The position numbers and the translations under genes are program-made. Shown one piece after another: positions 25,221 to 34,062 of a stretch of 64,000 nucleotides of DNA. Every line of letters begins with the position of its first letter. Positions within the stretch are counted from its first letter, which is position 1. Origin of the DNA: a bacterium. GTDB lineage: Bacteria; Zhuqueibacterota; Zhuqueibacteria; Residuimicrobiales; Residuimicrobiaceae. The stretch spans positions 170,313 to 234,312 of the forward strand of contig JAKQNR010000045.1 in NCBI GenBank assembly GCA_029565685.1, in the 5' to 3' direction. The notes beneath the pieces are model-generated. The model did not search any database, was not told where the DNA came from, and worked only from the letters and a program-made list of their open reading frames with translations.

Positions 25221-27080
25221 ATGAACGAAGAAACCAAAGAAAACGTGCCGGCCGATGAGGTTGGCGCCGTCAACACGCAAGGGACAGGAGGTGATGTGCT
25301 CACGCCCGCAGCTCCGACTGCGACAGATTCTCAGAACCCATCAACGGACAAGAAGGCCTTCAACACCCTGGACGATGAAGAAGGATACAGCAGCGAAGAG
25401 TTCGCGCAGCTGGCGAACCTTTACGAGGAGACGCTGTCCGACTTTGTGTCCGGCGAAGTAGTCACCGGCAAGGTGTTGGCCGTCAATGAAAAAGAGGTGG
25501 CGGTGGACATCGGCTTCAAATCCGAAGGCGTGATCCCCATCGATGAATTCGACGATCCCTCCACGATACAGGTGGGGCAGGACATTCAGGTGTTCATCGA
25601 CGACATCGAAGACCCGGACGGCATGTTGGTGCTCTCCAAGAAGAAGGCCGATTTCATGCGCATCTGGGACCTGGTCAACCAGTCCTATGACCGCGGCGAG
25701 ATCGTCAAAGGCAAGTGCGTGCGGCGGATCAAAGGCGGTATTGTGGTCGACCTGAGCGGAGTGGATGCGTTTTTGCCCGGTTCGCAAATAGATGTACGGC
25801 CCATCAGGGATTTCGACGCGTTGATCGGCCAGATGATGGATTTCAAGATCGTCAAGATCAACAATCTGCGTAAAAACATCGTGGTCTCGCACCGCGCCCT
25901 GGTGGAAGAAGCGATGAAAGGCCAACGTGAAAAGATCCTCGCCGACCTGCAAAAAGGTCAGGTGCTGGAGGGCACGGTCAAGAACATCACCGATTTCGGC
26001 GTGTTTATCGATCTGGGCGGCGTGGACGGTCTTCTGCACATCAACGACCTGTCCTGGGGACGCGTGGCGCATCCATCCGAAGTAGTGGGACTGGACGAAA
26101 AGATCAAGGTGATCGTGCTGGATTACAACGAGGACAAAGACCGCATATCGCTGGGCCTCAAACAACTGCAGCCGCATCCGTGGGAGGATGTGGGCGCCAA
26201 GTATCCGGTCGGCTCCGTAGTCCGCGGCAAGGTGGTCAGCATTTCGGACTATGGCGCCTTCGTGGAACTGGAGCGCGGCGTGGAAGGCCTGATTCATATT
26301 TCCGAGATGTCCTGGACTCAGCATATCAAGCATCCGTCAAAAATTCTCGCCGTGGGTGAAATACTCGACGCCAAGGTGCTCAACATCAACAAGGAAGAGC
26401 GCAAGATCAGCCTGGGCCTGAAACAGCTGGAACCGGATCCCTGGGAGACTTTGGCTGAACGTTATCCAATAGGCTCCCGCCATACCGGCAAAGTGCGCAA
26501 CCTGACTAATTTCGGCGCCTTTGTGGAACTGGAGGAAGGCATCGACGGCCTGATCCACATCTCTGATCTGTCCTGGACCAAAAAGATCCGGCACCCTGGT
26601 GAAGTGGTGAAAAAGGGCGACGAGATCGAGGTCATCGTGCTCAACGTGGACAAGGACAACCGCCGTATCTCGCTGGGCTACAAGCAAACTCAGGATAACC
26701 CCTGGGATACATTGGAGGACAAGTACAAACCCAACACCATCACCCAGGGCAAGGTGATCCGGCTTATCGAAAAGGGCCTGATCGTCGAACTGCCGGAGAG
26801 CGTGGATGGATTTGTTCCCATGTCGCAGCTGGTCAAGGAGAATTTGACCAAACCGGCGGACGGCTATCAGATCGATGACGTGTTGACTCTGACCGTGATC
26901 GAGTTCAACAAAGACAGTAAAAAGATCGTCCTCTCCGAAAAAGGGTACAGCAAGCTGGAGGAGAAGGATCTCAAGGCGGTGGAGGAGATTTCGGCTCTGG
27001 AAGCGGAGTTGAGCGTGCCCGAACCTCCAAAGAAAAAAGAAAAGAAAACGGACGAGGATCTGCCGCAAGTGCTGCAGTAA
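25221..27080 (+). CDS. rpsA: 30S ribosomal protein S1
   Basis: S1 binds mRNA on the small subunit and helps initiation. The 619-residue protein has an acidic, low-complexity N-terminus (about 1-70) and then six S1 OB-fold repeats. Each repeat has a G-x-V-x-G...GAFV/GVFI-x-L...GL-x-H-I-S-x-L/M-S-W pattern; repeats three to five are the most regular (GVDGLLHINDLSW, GVEGLIHISEMSW, GIDGLIHISDLSW). The C-terminus is lysine-rich. A strong AAGGAGG lies 12 bases before the ATG. A long inverted repeat follows the stop. Confidence 0.96.
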   Translation: MNEETKENVPADEVGAVNTQGTGGDVLTPAAPTATDSQNPSTDKKAFNTLDDEEGYSSEEFAQLANLYEETLSDFVSGEVVTGKVLAVNEKEVAVDIGFKSEGVIPIDEFDDPSTIQVGQDIQVFIDDIEDPDGMLVLSKKKADFMRIWDLVNQSYDRGEIVKGKCVRRIKGGIVVDLSGVDAFLPGSQIDVRPIRDFDALIGQMMDFKIVKINNLRKNIVVSHRALVEEAMKGQREKILADLQKGQVLEGTVKNITDFGVFIDLGGVDGLLHINDLSWGRVAHPSEVVGLDEKIKVIVLDYNEDKDRISLGLKQLQPHPWEDVGAKYPVGSVVRGKVVSISDYGAFVELERGVEGLIHISEMSWTQHIKHPSKILAVGEILDAKVLNINKEERKISLGLKQLEPDPWETLAERYPIGSRHTGKVRNLTNFGAFVELEEGIDGLIHISDLSWTKKIRHPGEVVKKGDEIEVIVLNVDKDNRRISLGYKQTQDNPWDTLEDKYKPNTITQGKVIRLIEKGLIVELPESVDGFVPMSQLVKENLTKPADGYQIDDVLTLTVIEFNKDSKKIVLSEKGYSKLEEKDLKAVEEISALEAELSVPEPPKKKEKKTDEDLPQVLQ

Positions 27081-27102
27081 GTCGTTCCGCAATACTATGA
27101 CT

Positions 27103-27139
27103 AAGCAAAACGCCCCTGAGAACAGGGGCGTTTTGCTTT
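27103..27139. terminator. Terminator-like inverted repeat after rpsA
   Basis: A perfect 16-pair stem, 27103-27118 with 27123-27138, and loop AGAA. The GC core CGCCCCTG/CAGGGGCG is flanked by AAAA and TTTT, so it can act as an intrinsic terminator in both directions. Confidence 0.85.
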
Positions 27140-27272
27140 GACCCGTTCGGCTGCAAACGGTTTGTACGGGTTTTTTTTATGGCCCGGCCAGCGCGATGAT
27201 TTAAGGACTCCTCATACCTTCGACTCAGGCTGCAGAGCGGTGATCATACGATCGCAGTGCATCACCCCGTTT

Positions 27273-29708
27273 TTATCGTGCCAGAATCATTTTTTTCATC
27301 CCAGTGAATTCTTTTGTTTGCAGACGATAGAGGTAGAGACCGCTGGGCATATGCTTCGCCTGCCAGGTCAGGCAGTGTTCGCCGGCCGGCTGTACCTCGT
27401 CCGTCAGCACGGCGATGGATTGCCCCAGGAGGTTAAATACTTCCACGACGACATGAGTGGAGCGCGGCAGACGGTAACGGATCTGTGTGGTCCCATTAAA
27501 CGGATTGGGGTGATTTTGCTGCAGGGAAAAGGCGACGGCGTTCTCCACCGGTCCGGCTATCTCGCCGACCAGTATCGCCTGAGATCGATAGACAAAAGAG
27601 ATGATTTCCTGATTCTCCTGCATGGCATTACAGAGCCGGTCGATTTGCATTTCCCGTTCCAGTCCTGTACGTGCCGACCAACACAGGACTGTGAGGCGTT
27701 CGCCCTCTCGAGCCCCTTCGGTGAGTGATTCGGTGATCAGGTCATCGCCCCAGATGGTCAATACCGCCTGTTTGCCTGCCACCACAGCGCTGCCTATCAC
27801 GCGATGGTCCCTGGTACGAATGGCGATCTCGTCCCCGTTCTCCAGATCTGGAGCGTGCAGCAGCAGGATCATATTGTTTCCAGTGACCGCCGCTGTTGTA
27901 AAGTGCTTTGGCGATGGATCACGAACCGTGGATCCCTTGAAGACGGTTTCAGGCGGATAGGTCAACGTGTCAGCCTGGGTCATGTAGACCTGATAGCTCT
28001 GTCCCGGTTCCAGGCTGTCGATCTGGTCAATGCCATAAGCGGGCCAATAGACTTTGCCGTTTCCGGTTTTGATCAGTATGAAATGGCCGAGAATGTCGGC
28101 AAACGCCTCGGCAGTAGCCTGCGGGTTCTGCGCCAGAAAAGCGGGCATATTCCACCCTGCGTGCAGCGGGATCGGCATGGGAACTGTGTGAATGGGGTCG
28201 CCTGAGACGGTAAGAGTGTCCGTTGCGTTGACGTTGATCCAATAACCACGGCCGGCGCGCCAATCATGAAGGTTGTCGATATTCATGGCCGGCCAAAAGA
28301 CCTGGCCGGTTTCATCCTTCATCATGACCAAATGGTTGAGGACTCCGCTCATCAGATGAGTAAGCGTTGAATCGTGGGGAAACAATCCGCAGCCGACCAG
28401 ATTCCAGCCGTTTTGCAGGATGATCTGTTGTTCTTTCAAGCCGGTGGTCGTGAAACGAAAGGGAGAACTCCACTCGCTGCTGCCGCTTTTATTGCCGCTG
28501 CGCGAACGCCAGTAGAGAGGTGCAAGGTGCGGCAGTTTTCTTGAAACCCATTGCGGTTCGGTCAGACTGCTGGCCTGTTCCACCAACGTCGTGAATTCGG
28601 AATTCATGGATATCTGCAGGTGATAGGTCGTGGCTGAAGGCGTTTCCTGCCATTGAAACAGCGAGCGAATGGGGGTGTCCTCAGCCAGATGGACCGGTTG
28701 CATCAATAGGGGCGGGTCCGGCGCTGTCTTGGCGGCAAAAGAGGTCAGCGTGATCAAAGCCAGGCGGCTGCATCGCTCGAAAAAGGGCAAATTGAATTGG
28801 CCGATGGTATCGCCCGACGAATGATAACCGCTGTTGAAATCGTTAAAATAATCTTCGATGAAAAGGATGGCGCCGTACCCTTGATTCCAAAACGAACTGT
28901 GATCGCTGTTGTTGATTCCAGGATTGATCGTGTTCAACAGAAGGCCGATGCTGTAATTGGCATTCAACTCCGCCATCCGTTCACTGAGAAACAGTGAATT
29001 GGCATAGGGGCGCACGTGTACATCGGCGTGAAAATCGTTGTTGCGGTCGTAGGCGATCATATCCAGATTGATCACGCCCAGAATGGAATCGCCTGCGGTT
29101 CTGGCGGTGCGTGCGTAATGGCTGCTGCCGAGCATGCCCGGCTCCTCTTCATCCCAGAGCGCATACACGATCGTGTACGGATAAGAATGGCCGGTCATGA
29201 CCCGAGCCGCCTCGATCACAGCCGCACAGCCGCTGGCGTTATCATCCGCACCGGGCGCTGGCAGCGAGGAGGGCTCGTCGTCGTAATGAGCGCAGAGAAG
29301 GTATTTTTGCCGGGGAAAACGCCACCCAAGTTGTTCTGCGTACAGGTTAAATCCCGTGGAGCTGAAACCTTGTCGAACGGCCGAAAGGCCGTAGGACTCT
29401 AGCTTTTCTTTCAACCAGATAGCGGCTGTATCGTTATCCGCCCGTGCGGCATGCCGCGAGGAGATGGTCGCTTGCAGGCCGCCGGCCAGGGTGACCGCTA
29501 TGGCGCCGGAAAGCTGTTTGACATACAGCTGCAGAGAGTCCAATGACACAGCGTCCAAAACCACCTGCAGGGGGTCAGGCTCTTGCAGCCGCTGTCCACG
29601 ATCTCTGGCGAAAGCGCCCCCTGCGCCCAGGGATAGAAGCAGAATCAGAGACAAGACCGATGATCGGCGGCGCCGCTCATCGTTTTTTGAAGGTTTATCA
29701 GCAAACAT
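27273..29708 (-). CDS. Secreted M28 family zinc aminopeptidase with type IX-like tail
   Basis: An 811-residue exported peptidase. An N-terminal hydrophobic signal (about 18-34) is followed by the M28 domain (about 50-330) with all metal ligands: CAHYDD (His), GADDNASG (bridging Asp), WDEEEPG (catalytic Glu pair), INLDM (Asp) and GYHSSGDT (His). Next come a fibronectin-like domain with SATTYHLQIS, two GWNLVGCGLF/GWNMPAFLA repeats, and a C-terminal NHPNPFNGTTQIRYRL...FNLLGQ...GLYLYRL...KMILAR sorting domain. It should be a surface or secreted exopeptidase delivered by type IX secretion. It is a single gene on the minus strand. Confidence 0.92.
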   Translation of the reverse strand: MFADKPSKNDERRRRSSVLSLILLLSLGAGGAFARDRGQRLQEPDPLQVVLDAVSLDSLQLYVKQLSGAIAVTLAGGLQATISSRHAARADNDTAAIWLKEKLESYGLSAVRQGFSSTGFNLYAEQLGWRFPRQKYLLCAHYDDEPSSLPAPGADDNASGCAAVIEAARVMTGHSYPYTIVYALWDEEEPGMLGSSHYARTARTAGDSILGVINLDMIAYDRNNDFHADVHVRPYANSLFLSERMAELNANYSIGLLLNTINPGINNSDHSSFWNQGYGAILFIEDYFNDFNSGYHSSGDTIGQFNLPFFERCSRLALITLTSFAAKTAPDPPLLMQPVHLAEDTPIRSLFQWQETPSATTYHLQISMNSEFTTLVEQASSLTEPQWVSRKLPHLAPLYWRSRSGNKSGSSEWSSPFRFTTTGLKEQQIILQNGWNLVGCGLFPHDSTLTHLMSGVLNHLVMMKDETGQVFWPAMNIDNLHDWRAGRGYWINVNATDTLTVSGDPIHTVPMPIPLHAGWNMPAFLAQNPQATAEAFADILGHFILIKTGNGKVYWPAYGIDQIDSLEPGQSYQVYMTQADTLTYPPETVFKGSTVRDPSPKHFTTAAVTGNNMILLLHAPDLENGDEIAIRTRDHRVIGSAVVAGKQAVLTIWGDDLITESLTEGAREGERLTVLCWSARTGLEREMQIDRLCNAMQENQEIISFVYRSQAILVGEIAGPVENAVAFSLQQNHPNPFNGTTQIRYRLPRSTHVVVEVFNLLGQSIAVLTDEVQPAGEHCLTWQAKHMPSGLYLYRLQTKEFTGMKKMILAR

Positions 29709-29853
29709 AGCGCTAATCTAAGCGGCTGTTTATTCAAGCGCATTTCACTTACAGCCATGCATGCTCGGGCCGCAAGTTTTTCCAGAACAGTGGACTATAT
29801 ATGTTAGGATATTCAAAGATAAAAGACAAGTAAAATCGGTGAGAGAGGGGAGG

Positions 29854-29891
29854 GTCCGCACAGGGCCGCTGAACGACGGCAATGTGCGGAC
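29854..29891 (-). other. Inverted repeat after the DEAD-box helicase gene
   Basis: GTCCGCACA (29854-29862) pairs with TGTGCGGAC (29883-29891), nine perfect pairs, starting 18 bases past the helicase stop on the minus strand. No T run follows, so termination is only a possibility. Confidence 0.45.
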
Positions 29892-29909
29892 TCGGTTGGG
29901 GTCGCCTGC

Positions 29910-31133
29910 TCAACGCCTGCGGCTGACGCCGGAGAACCGGCCGCACGGACGTGGCTTCTGTGCTGCTGCCGGTCCGGAAAATTCGGCTGCCTTTGTTTTC
30001 TCTGCTGCCGGCTGATCGTAATCGAAATCCTTCAACAGGGTTTGCAGCAGGCGCTGCCCCATAATCTTTTCCAGCGTTTTCACCATGTCCAGGTCATTCG
30101 GAGTGGTCAGAGTAAAGGCGTCCCCCTTGCGTTGCATACGGCCGGTGCGGCCGATGCGATGGATGTAGGCGTCCGCTGTGTCCGGCATGTCATAGTTGAT
30201 CACATGCGAGATGCTCTCCACATCCAAGCCGCGGGCGGCGATGTCGGTGGCCACCATGATCTGATAGCTGCCGTTTTTAAAGCCATGCAGAGCGGCCTGA
30301 CGTTGGCTTTGGCTGCGATCGCTGTGCAGGCTTGTCACCTTGTAGCCCTTACGGCTGATCTGCTGGGCCAGGCGCTGAGCCCGGTGCCGTGTACGAGTGA
30401 AAATCAGCACAGAGCCGGCATCGGTCTGTTTCAGCAGCGACAGCAGCAAGGGGGTCTTCAAATGAGCGGCCACGGGATAAAGTGCGTGGCTCACTGTATG
30501 CGCAGGCCGGCTGAGACCGACCGACACCCGCTCGGGTTGATGGAGCGCTTGTTTGGCCAGAGATTCGATCTCTAACGGAAAGGTGGCTGAGAACAGCAGG
30601 GCTTGCCGTTGTCCCGGGAGGAGGCGGAGAATTTTCTGTACCGACGGCAGAAAGCCCATATCGAGCATGCGATCCGCTTCGTCGAGCACCAGCCATCGGA
30701 CCTGAGAAAGATCCGCTGCGCCCTGTTTCACCAGATCCAAGAGGCGCCCGGGACAAGCCACCAGGATCTCTACCCCCTGCTGCAATCGCCGGATCTGCGG
30801 CATTGCGGGAACGCCGCCATAGATGGCGGCGCTGCGCAGCGGCGTGCCTTTGCCGAGTTCGCGAATTGTTTGATGGATCTGTTCAGCCAGTTCGCGCGTT
30901 GGCGTCAGTATCAAAGCGCGCGATCGGTTGCGGCCTGCGGACAACATTCTCTGCAGGATCGGCAGCACAAACGCCGCGGTCTTGCCGGTGCCGGTTTGGG
31001 CGGTGCCGATCAGATCGCGGCCGGAGAGAATGACCGGAATGGCGGCGGTTTGAACCGGCGTCGGCGTGGCATACCCGGCCTGGGAGATTCCCGACATAAT
31101 ACGGGAATCCAACTTGAATTGGTTGAAATTCAT
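29910..31133 (-). CDS. DEAD-box ATP-dependent RNA helicase (RhlE-like)
   Basis: A 407-residue RNA helicase. Motifs in order: Q motif (GYATPTPVQ), I (AQTGTGKT), Ia (PTRELAEQ), GG, Ib (PGRLLDL), II (DEAD in VLDEADRMLDMGF), III (SAT), IV (LIFTRTRHRA), V (VATDIAARGLDV) and VI (HRIGRTGR). The short C-terminal tail is basic, as in RhlE-type helicases acting on ribosome assembly or structured RNA. I start it at the ATG at 31133, preceded by AAAGGA; the frame stays open for 46 more codons upstream without conservation. It has a long divergent upstream region. Confidence 0.92.
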   Translation of the reverse strand: MNFNQFKLDSRIMSGISQAGYATPTPVQTAAIPVILSGRDLIGTAQTGTGKTAAFVLPILQRMLSAGRNRSRALILTPTRELAEQIHQTIRELGKGTPLRSAAIYGGVPAMPQIRRLQQGVEILVACPGRLLDLVKQGAADLSQVRWLVLDEADRMLDMGFLPSVQKILRLLPGQRQALLFSATFPLEIESLAKQALHQPERVSVGLSRPAHTVSHALYPVAAHLKTPLLLSLLKQTDAGSVLIFTRTRHRAQRLAQQISRKGYKVTSLHSDRSQSQRQAALHGFKNGSYQIMVATDIAARGLDVESISHVINYDMPDTADAYIHRIGRTGRMQRKGDAFTLTTPNDLDMVKTLEKIMGQRLLQTLLKDFDYDQPAAEKTKAAEFSGPAAAQKPRPCGRFSGVSRRR

Positions 31134-31473
31134 GATCAATCCTTTGCATAAAGATGAACAGGATGTCCGAGATGTAAGGAAAGAGGAGTGTGAGCGGTGA
31201 AAGAAAGGATCAGGAGGATCGCGTCTAACAGATATCCGAACAACAAATCGATCTACATCTGCCGATTTCAAAAACGCAAGTGAATTGCGGTCGTTTGTGA
31301 AATGACATCGTGTTTAATTTTCGCCTTTAAAATAAGAAAGTAAATCGAAATTTCCTATTCATTTTTTCGGCGGCGGGGCAAATCCAGCCGGCGGCGGGAA
31401 AATGATTGGCATTTTTTGCTGCTTTTTTATACATTTACATCGATCAATTCATCCGTTTAACGAGGAAAATGCG
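31134..31473. other. 340-base divergent intergenic region
   Basis: This spacer separates the helicase (minus) from the SPOR gene (plus). Its centre is AT-rich (about 31300-31370), followed by a short CGGCGGCGG stretch. A candidate plus-strand promoter is described separately. No RNA gene is recognised. A long leader on the helicase side would fit cold-shock-type regulation, but no conserved element is visible. Confidence 0.5.
31406..31433 (+). promoter_or_regulatory. Candidate promoter for the SPOR-domain gene
   Basis: TTGGCA, a 16-base T-rich spacer and TATACA, about 40 bases before the ATG at 31474. Confidence 0.4.
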
Positions 31474-32286
31474 ATGGCGCGGAAAACAGCATTGGTTTTT
31501 TACCCGGTTTTATTGCTGCTGGCCGGCCGAGCGGCCGCTCAGCCGGAGGTCCAGCAATTGATGACCCTATGGCAAAATGGGCGATGGGAGGATCTGCAGA
31601 AGTCGTTGCCCGCCGCAGTCGCCAAATATCCGGATCATCCCAATACGCTTTTTTTCTCCGCGCTTTTTGAACGCGACGGCGATGCGGCCTACCGTAAGTA
31701 CAAGGCTGGATGGAACGGCCTATCCGCGGAACTGATGGACGACGCCCTGATGAGATTGGCGCAATATCAACAGGTGCGGGGGGAATTCGACCGCGCCCGC
31801 CAGACCTACCAAACCCTGGCGCAGCGGTATCCATCCAGCCCTCTGGCCGATGACGCGCGTTATCAGAGATGTCAGTGTCTGTTGGCAGAGGGAAAAACCG
31901 ATTCGGCGAAAAGCTGTCTGATCGCCTTCATTCAGCAGAACCGCAAATCCTCTTATGTGGATTGGGCGGTTCAGGATCTGGAGGCCGCGGCGGCGGAACC
32001 CCATGCCCCTAAAGCGGTTGACAAAGTCAGCGATTCAACGCCTTCCGTCGTTTTTTATATTCAGGTGGGCGCCTATCGCGTGATCGCCAACGCCAGGCAA
32101 TATGTCAAGAAACTCCAGTCCGCCGGTTTTGATGCAGAGGTGGTGGAGAAGAAAACCGCCGACACGATACTGTTCGCTGTGTGGATCGGTCCGTTCGACA
32201 GCAGGGACAAGGCCGCGGATTTCGCTAAAAAGAACGTGGCCGCGTTTGCGCCGGAATATGTAGTGGTGCAAAAGCCTCAGCCCTGA
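31474..32286 (+). CDS. Exported TPR protein with C-terminal SPOR domain
   Basis: A 270-residue protein. A signal peptide ends around GRAAAQPE (residue ~23). A helical TPR-like region (about 25-165) includes YQTLAQRYPSSPLADDARYQRCQCLL, typical of YbgF/BamD-style repeats. The last ~75 residues form a SPOR domain (VVFYIQVGAYRVIANARQYVKKL...FAVWIGPFDSRDKAADFAKK). SPOR domains bind denuded peptidoglycan at division sites, so a periplasmic cell-wall role is likely. The start at 31474 follows GAGGAAAA; the open frame extends 24 codons upstream without support. Confidence 0.85.
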   Translation: MARKTALVFYPVLLLLAGRAAAQPEVQQLMTLWQNGRWEDLQKSLPAAVAKYPDHPNTLFFSALFERDGDAAYRKYKAGWNGLSAELMDDALMRLAQYQQVRGEFDRARQTYQTLAQRYPSSPLADDARYQRCQCLLAEGKTDSAKSCLIAFIQQNRKSSYVDWAVQDLEAAAAEPHAPKAVDKVSDSTPSVVFYIQVGAYRVIANARQYVKKLQSAGFDAEVVEKKTADTILFAVWIGPFDSRDKAADFAKKNVAAFAPEYVVVQKPQP

Positions 32287-32375
32287 CTCGAGCCCCGGAT
32301 CGCGGGTTTGACGGAAGCAACCAGGGCAGGTTGAATCAAAATTCATCGCAGCGCGGATATTTTTAATTTTTTTGC

Positions 32376-32403
32376 TTGATTTGTCAAAACTTTTTTGTAT
32401 AAT
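32376..32403 (+). promoter_or_regulatory. Candidate sigma-70 promoter for the Gfo/Idh gene
   Basis: TTGATT, a 16-base spacer and a perfect TATAAT, in an AT-rich stretch about 55 bases before the start codon. Confidence 0.55.
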
Positions 32404-32458
32404 AACCTGTCGCGGTTTATTCACCATGTTGCCAATTGACTGAACGTTCGAGGTGTCG

Positions 32459-33766
32459 ATGAGACAAGTACAAAATGAAGTTTCGCGCAGGGAGTTCATA
32501 AAAACGGGTGCGGCGGCCACCGCCGCGCTGGCTGCGCCGCTCATTCTGCCCCGGTCGGTGTTCGGCGCCAATGAACGCATCCGGGTGGCGGTGCTGGGCG
32601 TGAACGGCCGCGGCAAGGATCATATCAAGGGGATGATGAATCAGCCCGGCGTAGAGGTGGCGACCCTGTGCGATCCGGACAGCACGATATCAGCCGAACG
32701 GGCCAAAGAGTTTGAAAAAAGCTATAACAGGCCGGTTAAAACCGAACAGGATTTACGCCGGGTGTTCGATGATAAGGAGATCGATGCGGTCACCATCGCC
32801 ACGCCCAATCACTGGCATGCGCTGGCAGCCATCTGGGCCTGTCAGGCTGGTAAAGACGTATACGTGGAAAAGCCAGGCACCCACAATGTTTGGGAAGGCC
32901 GCAAACTGATCGAAGCGGCTGCCAAATACAGCCGCATCGTGCAGAACGGCGTTCAACTGCGCAGTTCCGCGGCCATTCAGGAGGCGATCGGCCATCTGCG
33001 TAAAGGCACCATCGGCCAGGTGTATATGGCGCGCGGTTTGGTGTTCCGTTGGCGTCCGGATATCGGCATTAAACCGGATGAACCGGTCCCGCCGGGTTTG
33101 GACTATGATCTCTGGCTGGGCCCTGCCCGCTACCGCCCCTTTTCCCGCAATCATGTCCATTACAACTGGCACTGGACCTGGGAATTCGGCAACGGCGACG
33201 TCGGCAACCAGGGCATTCATGAGACCGATCTTTGCATGTGGGGGCTGGATGTCGGTTTGCCGAACATCGTCACCGCCATGGGCGGCAAATTCACCTTTAA
33301 CGATGCCAAAGAGACGCCGGAGGTGTTGACCACACTCTACCATTATCCGGAACAGAAAAAGCTGATCCAGTTCGAGGTCCGGCACTGGTGCACGAACACC
33401 GAGGACGGAGCGACGGTGGGCAACATTTTTTACGGCACTGAAGGGTATCTGGTCGTCAAAGGGTACAGTGAATACGAGATCTTTTTCGGCAAAAACAGGG
33501 AACCGGGGCCGAAAAACAATGCCGGCGGCGACCATTACGCCAACTTTATCGCCGCGATGCGGGCGCGCGACCCGAAAATTCAAAATGGGCCGGTGGAAAC
33601 GGTACATCTCTCCTCCGCTCTGGCTCATCTGGGGAACATCTCTTATCGGCTTGGCCGCACGTTGAAATTCGATCCCGAGAAGGAAAAGTTCATCGGCGAC
33701 AAAGACGCGAATAAAATGCTCAAGCGAAAATATCGCAAGCCCTATGTGATTCCGGATAAGGTGTGA
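32459..33766 (+). CDS. Tat-exported Gfo/Idh/MocA family oxidoreductase
   Basis: A 435-residue NAD(P)-dependent oxidoreductase. A Tat signal (SRREFIKTGAAATAALAAP, about 8-30) is followed by the Rossmann fold VAVLGVNGRGKDH, ATPNHWHALAA and the VYVEKPGTHN (EKP) active-site motif. The C-terminal alpha/beta domain contains GDVGNQGIHETDLCMWGL. Such periplasmic members act on sugars or glycans in several phyla, with the cofactor bound before export. I take the ATG at 32459 with GAGG upstream rather than the GTG two codons earlier. Its substrate is not identifiable from the sequence. Confidence 0.88.
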   Translation: MRQVQNEVSRREFIKTGAAATAALAAPLILPRSVFGANERIRVAVLGVNGRGKDHIKGMMNQPGVEVATLCDPDSTISAERAKEFEKSYNRPVKTEQDLRRVFDDKEIDAVTIATPNHWHALAAIWACQAGKDVYVEKPGTHNVWEGRKLIEAAAKYSRIVQNGVQLRSSAAIQEAIGHLRKGTIGQVYMARGLVFRWRPDIGIKPDEPVPPGLDYDLWLGPARYRPFSRNHVHYNWHWTWEFGNGDVGNQGIHETDLCMWGLDVGLPNIVTAMGGKFTFNDAKETPEVLTTLYHYPEQKKLIQFEVRHWCTNTEDGATVGNIFYGTEGYLVVKGYSEYEIFFGKNREPGPKNNAGGDHYANFIAAMRARDPKIQNGPVETVHLSSALAHLGNISYRLGRTLKFDPEKEKFIGDKDANKMLKRKYRKPYVIPDKV

Positions 33767-33799
33767 TCGTTCGCGCCGGCTGCGGTTGAAAAAAAGTTC

Positions 33800-33841
33800 A
33801 GCCGGCGCATTTTACCTTCTTTGGTCGGTTGAGGGGACACT
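33800..33841 (+). repeat. 42-base direct repeat, copy 1
   Basis: Begins AGCCGGCGCATTTTACC and ends GTTGAGGGGACACT. It matches copy 2 at 33878 in 40 of 42 positions, at a spacing of 78 bases. Confidence 0.85.
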
Positions 33842-33877
33842 TTCTACAGCAGTTCCAAGATTCGTCAACACCAGTTT

Positions 33878-33919
33878 AGCCGGCGCATTTGACCTTCTTT
33901 GATCGGTTGAGGGGACACT
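33878..33919 (+). repeat. 42-base direct repeat, copy 2
   Basis: Begins AGCCGGCGCATTTGACC and ends GTTGAGGGGACACT. With copy 1 it fills much of the 296-base spacer between the Gfo/Idh gene and the PAS/GAF gene. No gene is seen in the spacer. Confidence 0.85.
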
Positions 33920-33979
33920 GCTTCACCATCCTAGCCCATGCTCCCGCCCCTATGTTGTCATTAAAAAACATTTATTTAC

Positions 33980-34008
33980 TTGACTTTTCTGTAAAAAGTC
34001 GTTAATTT
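33980..34008 (+). promoter_or_regulatory. Candidate promoter for the PAS/GAF gene
   Basis: TTGACT, a 17-base spacer and TAATTT, about 55 bases before the ATG at 34063. The same TTGAxx-N17-TAATTT form occurs before the phosphatase array at 40065. Confidence 0.5.
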
Positions 34009-34062
34009 ACTTCAAAGTTGAGCATTAGAACCTTGAGGTGGGAAAAAGGGAGATCCGGAGGC

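Noticed and set aside
24324..27080. IspH-S1 fusion protein
   Set aside because: ispH ends with TAG at 25184, and rpsA starts at 25221 with its own strong ribosome site, so the two are separate genes.
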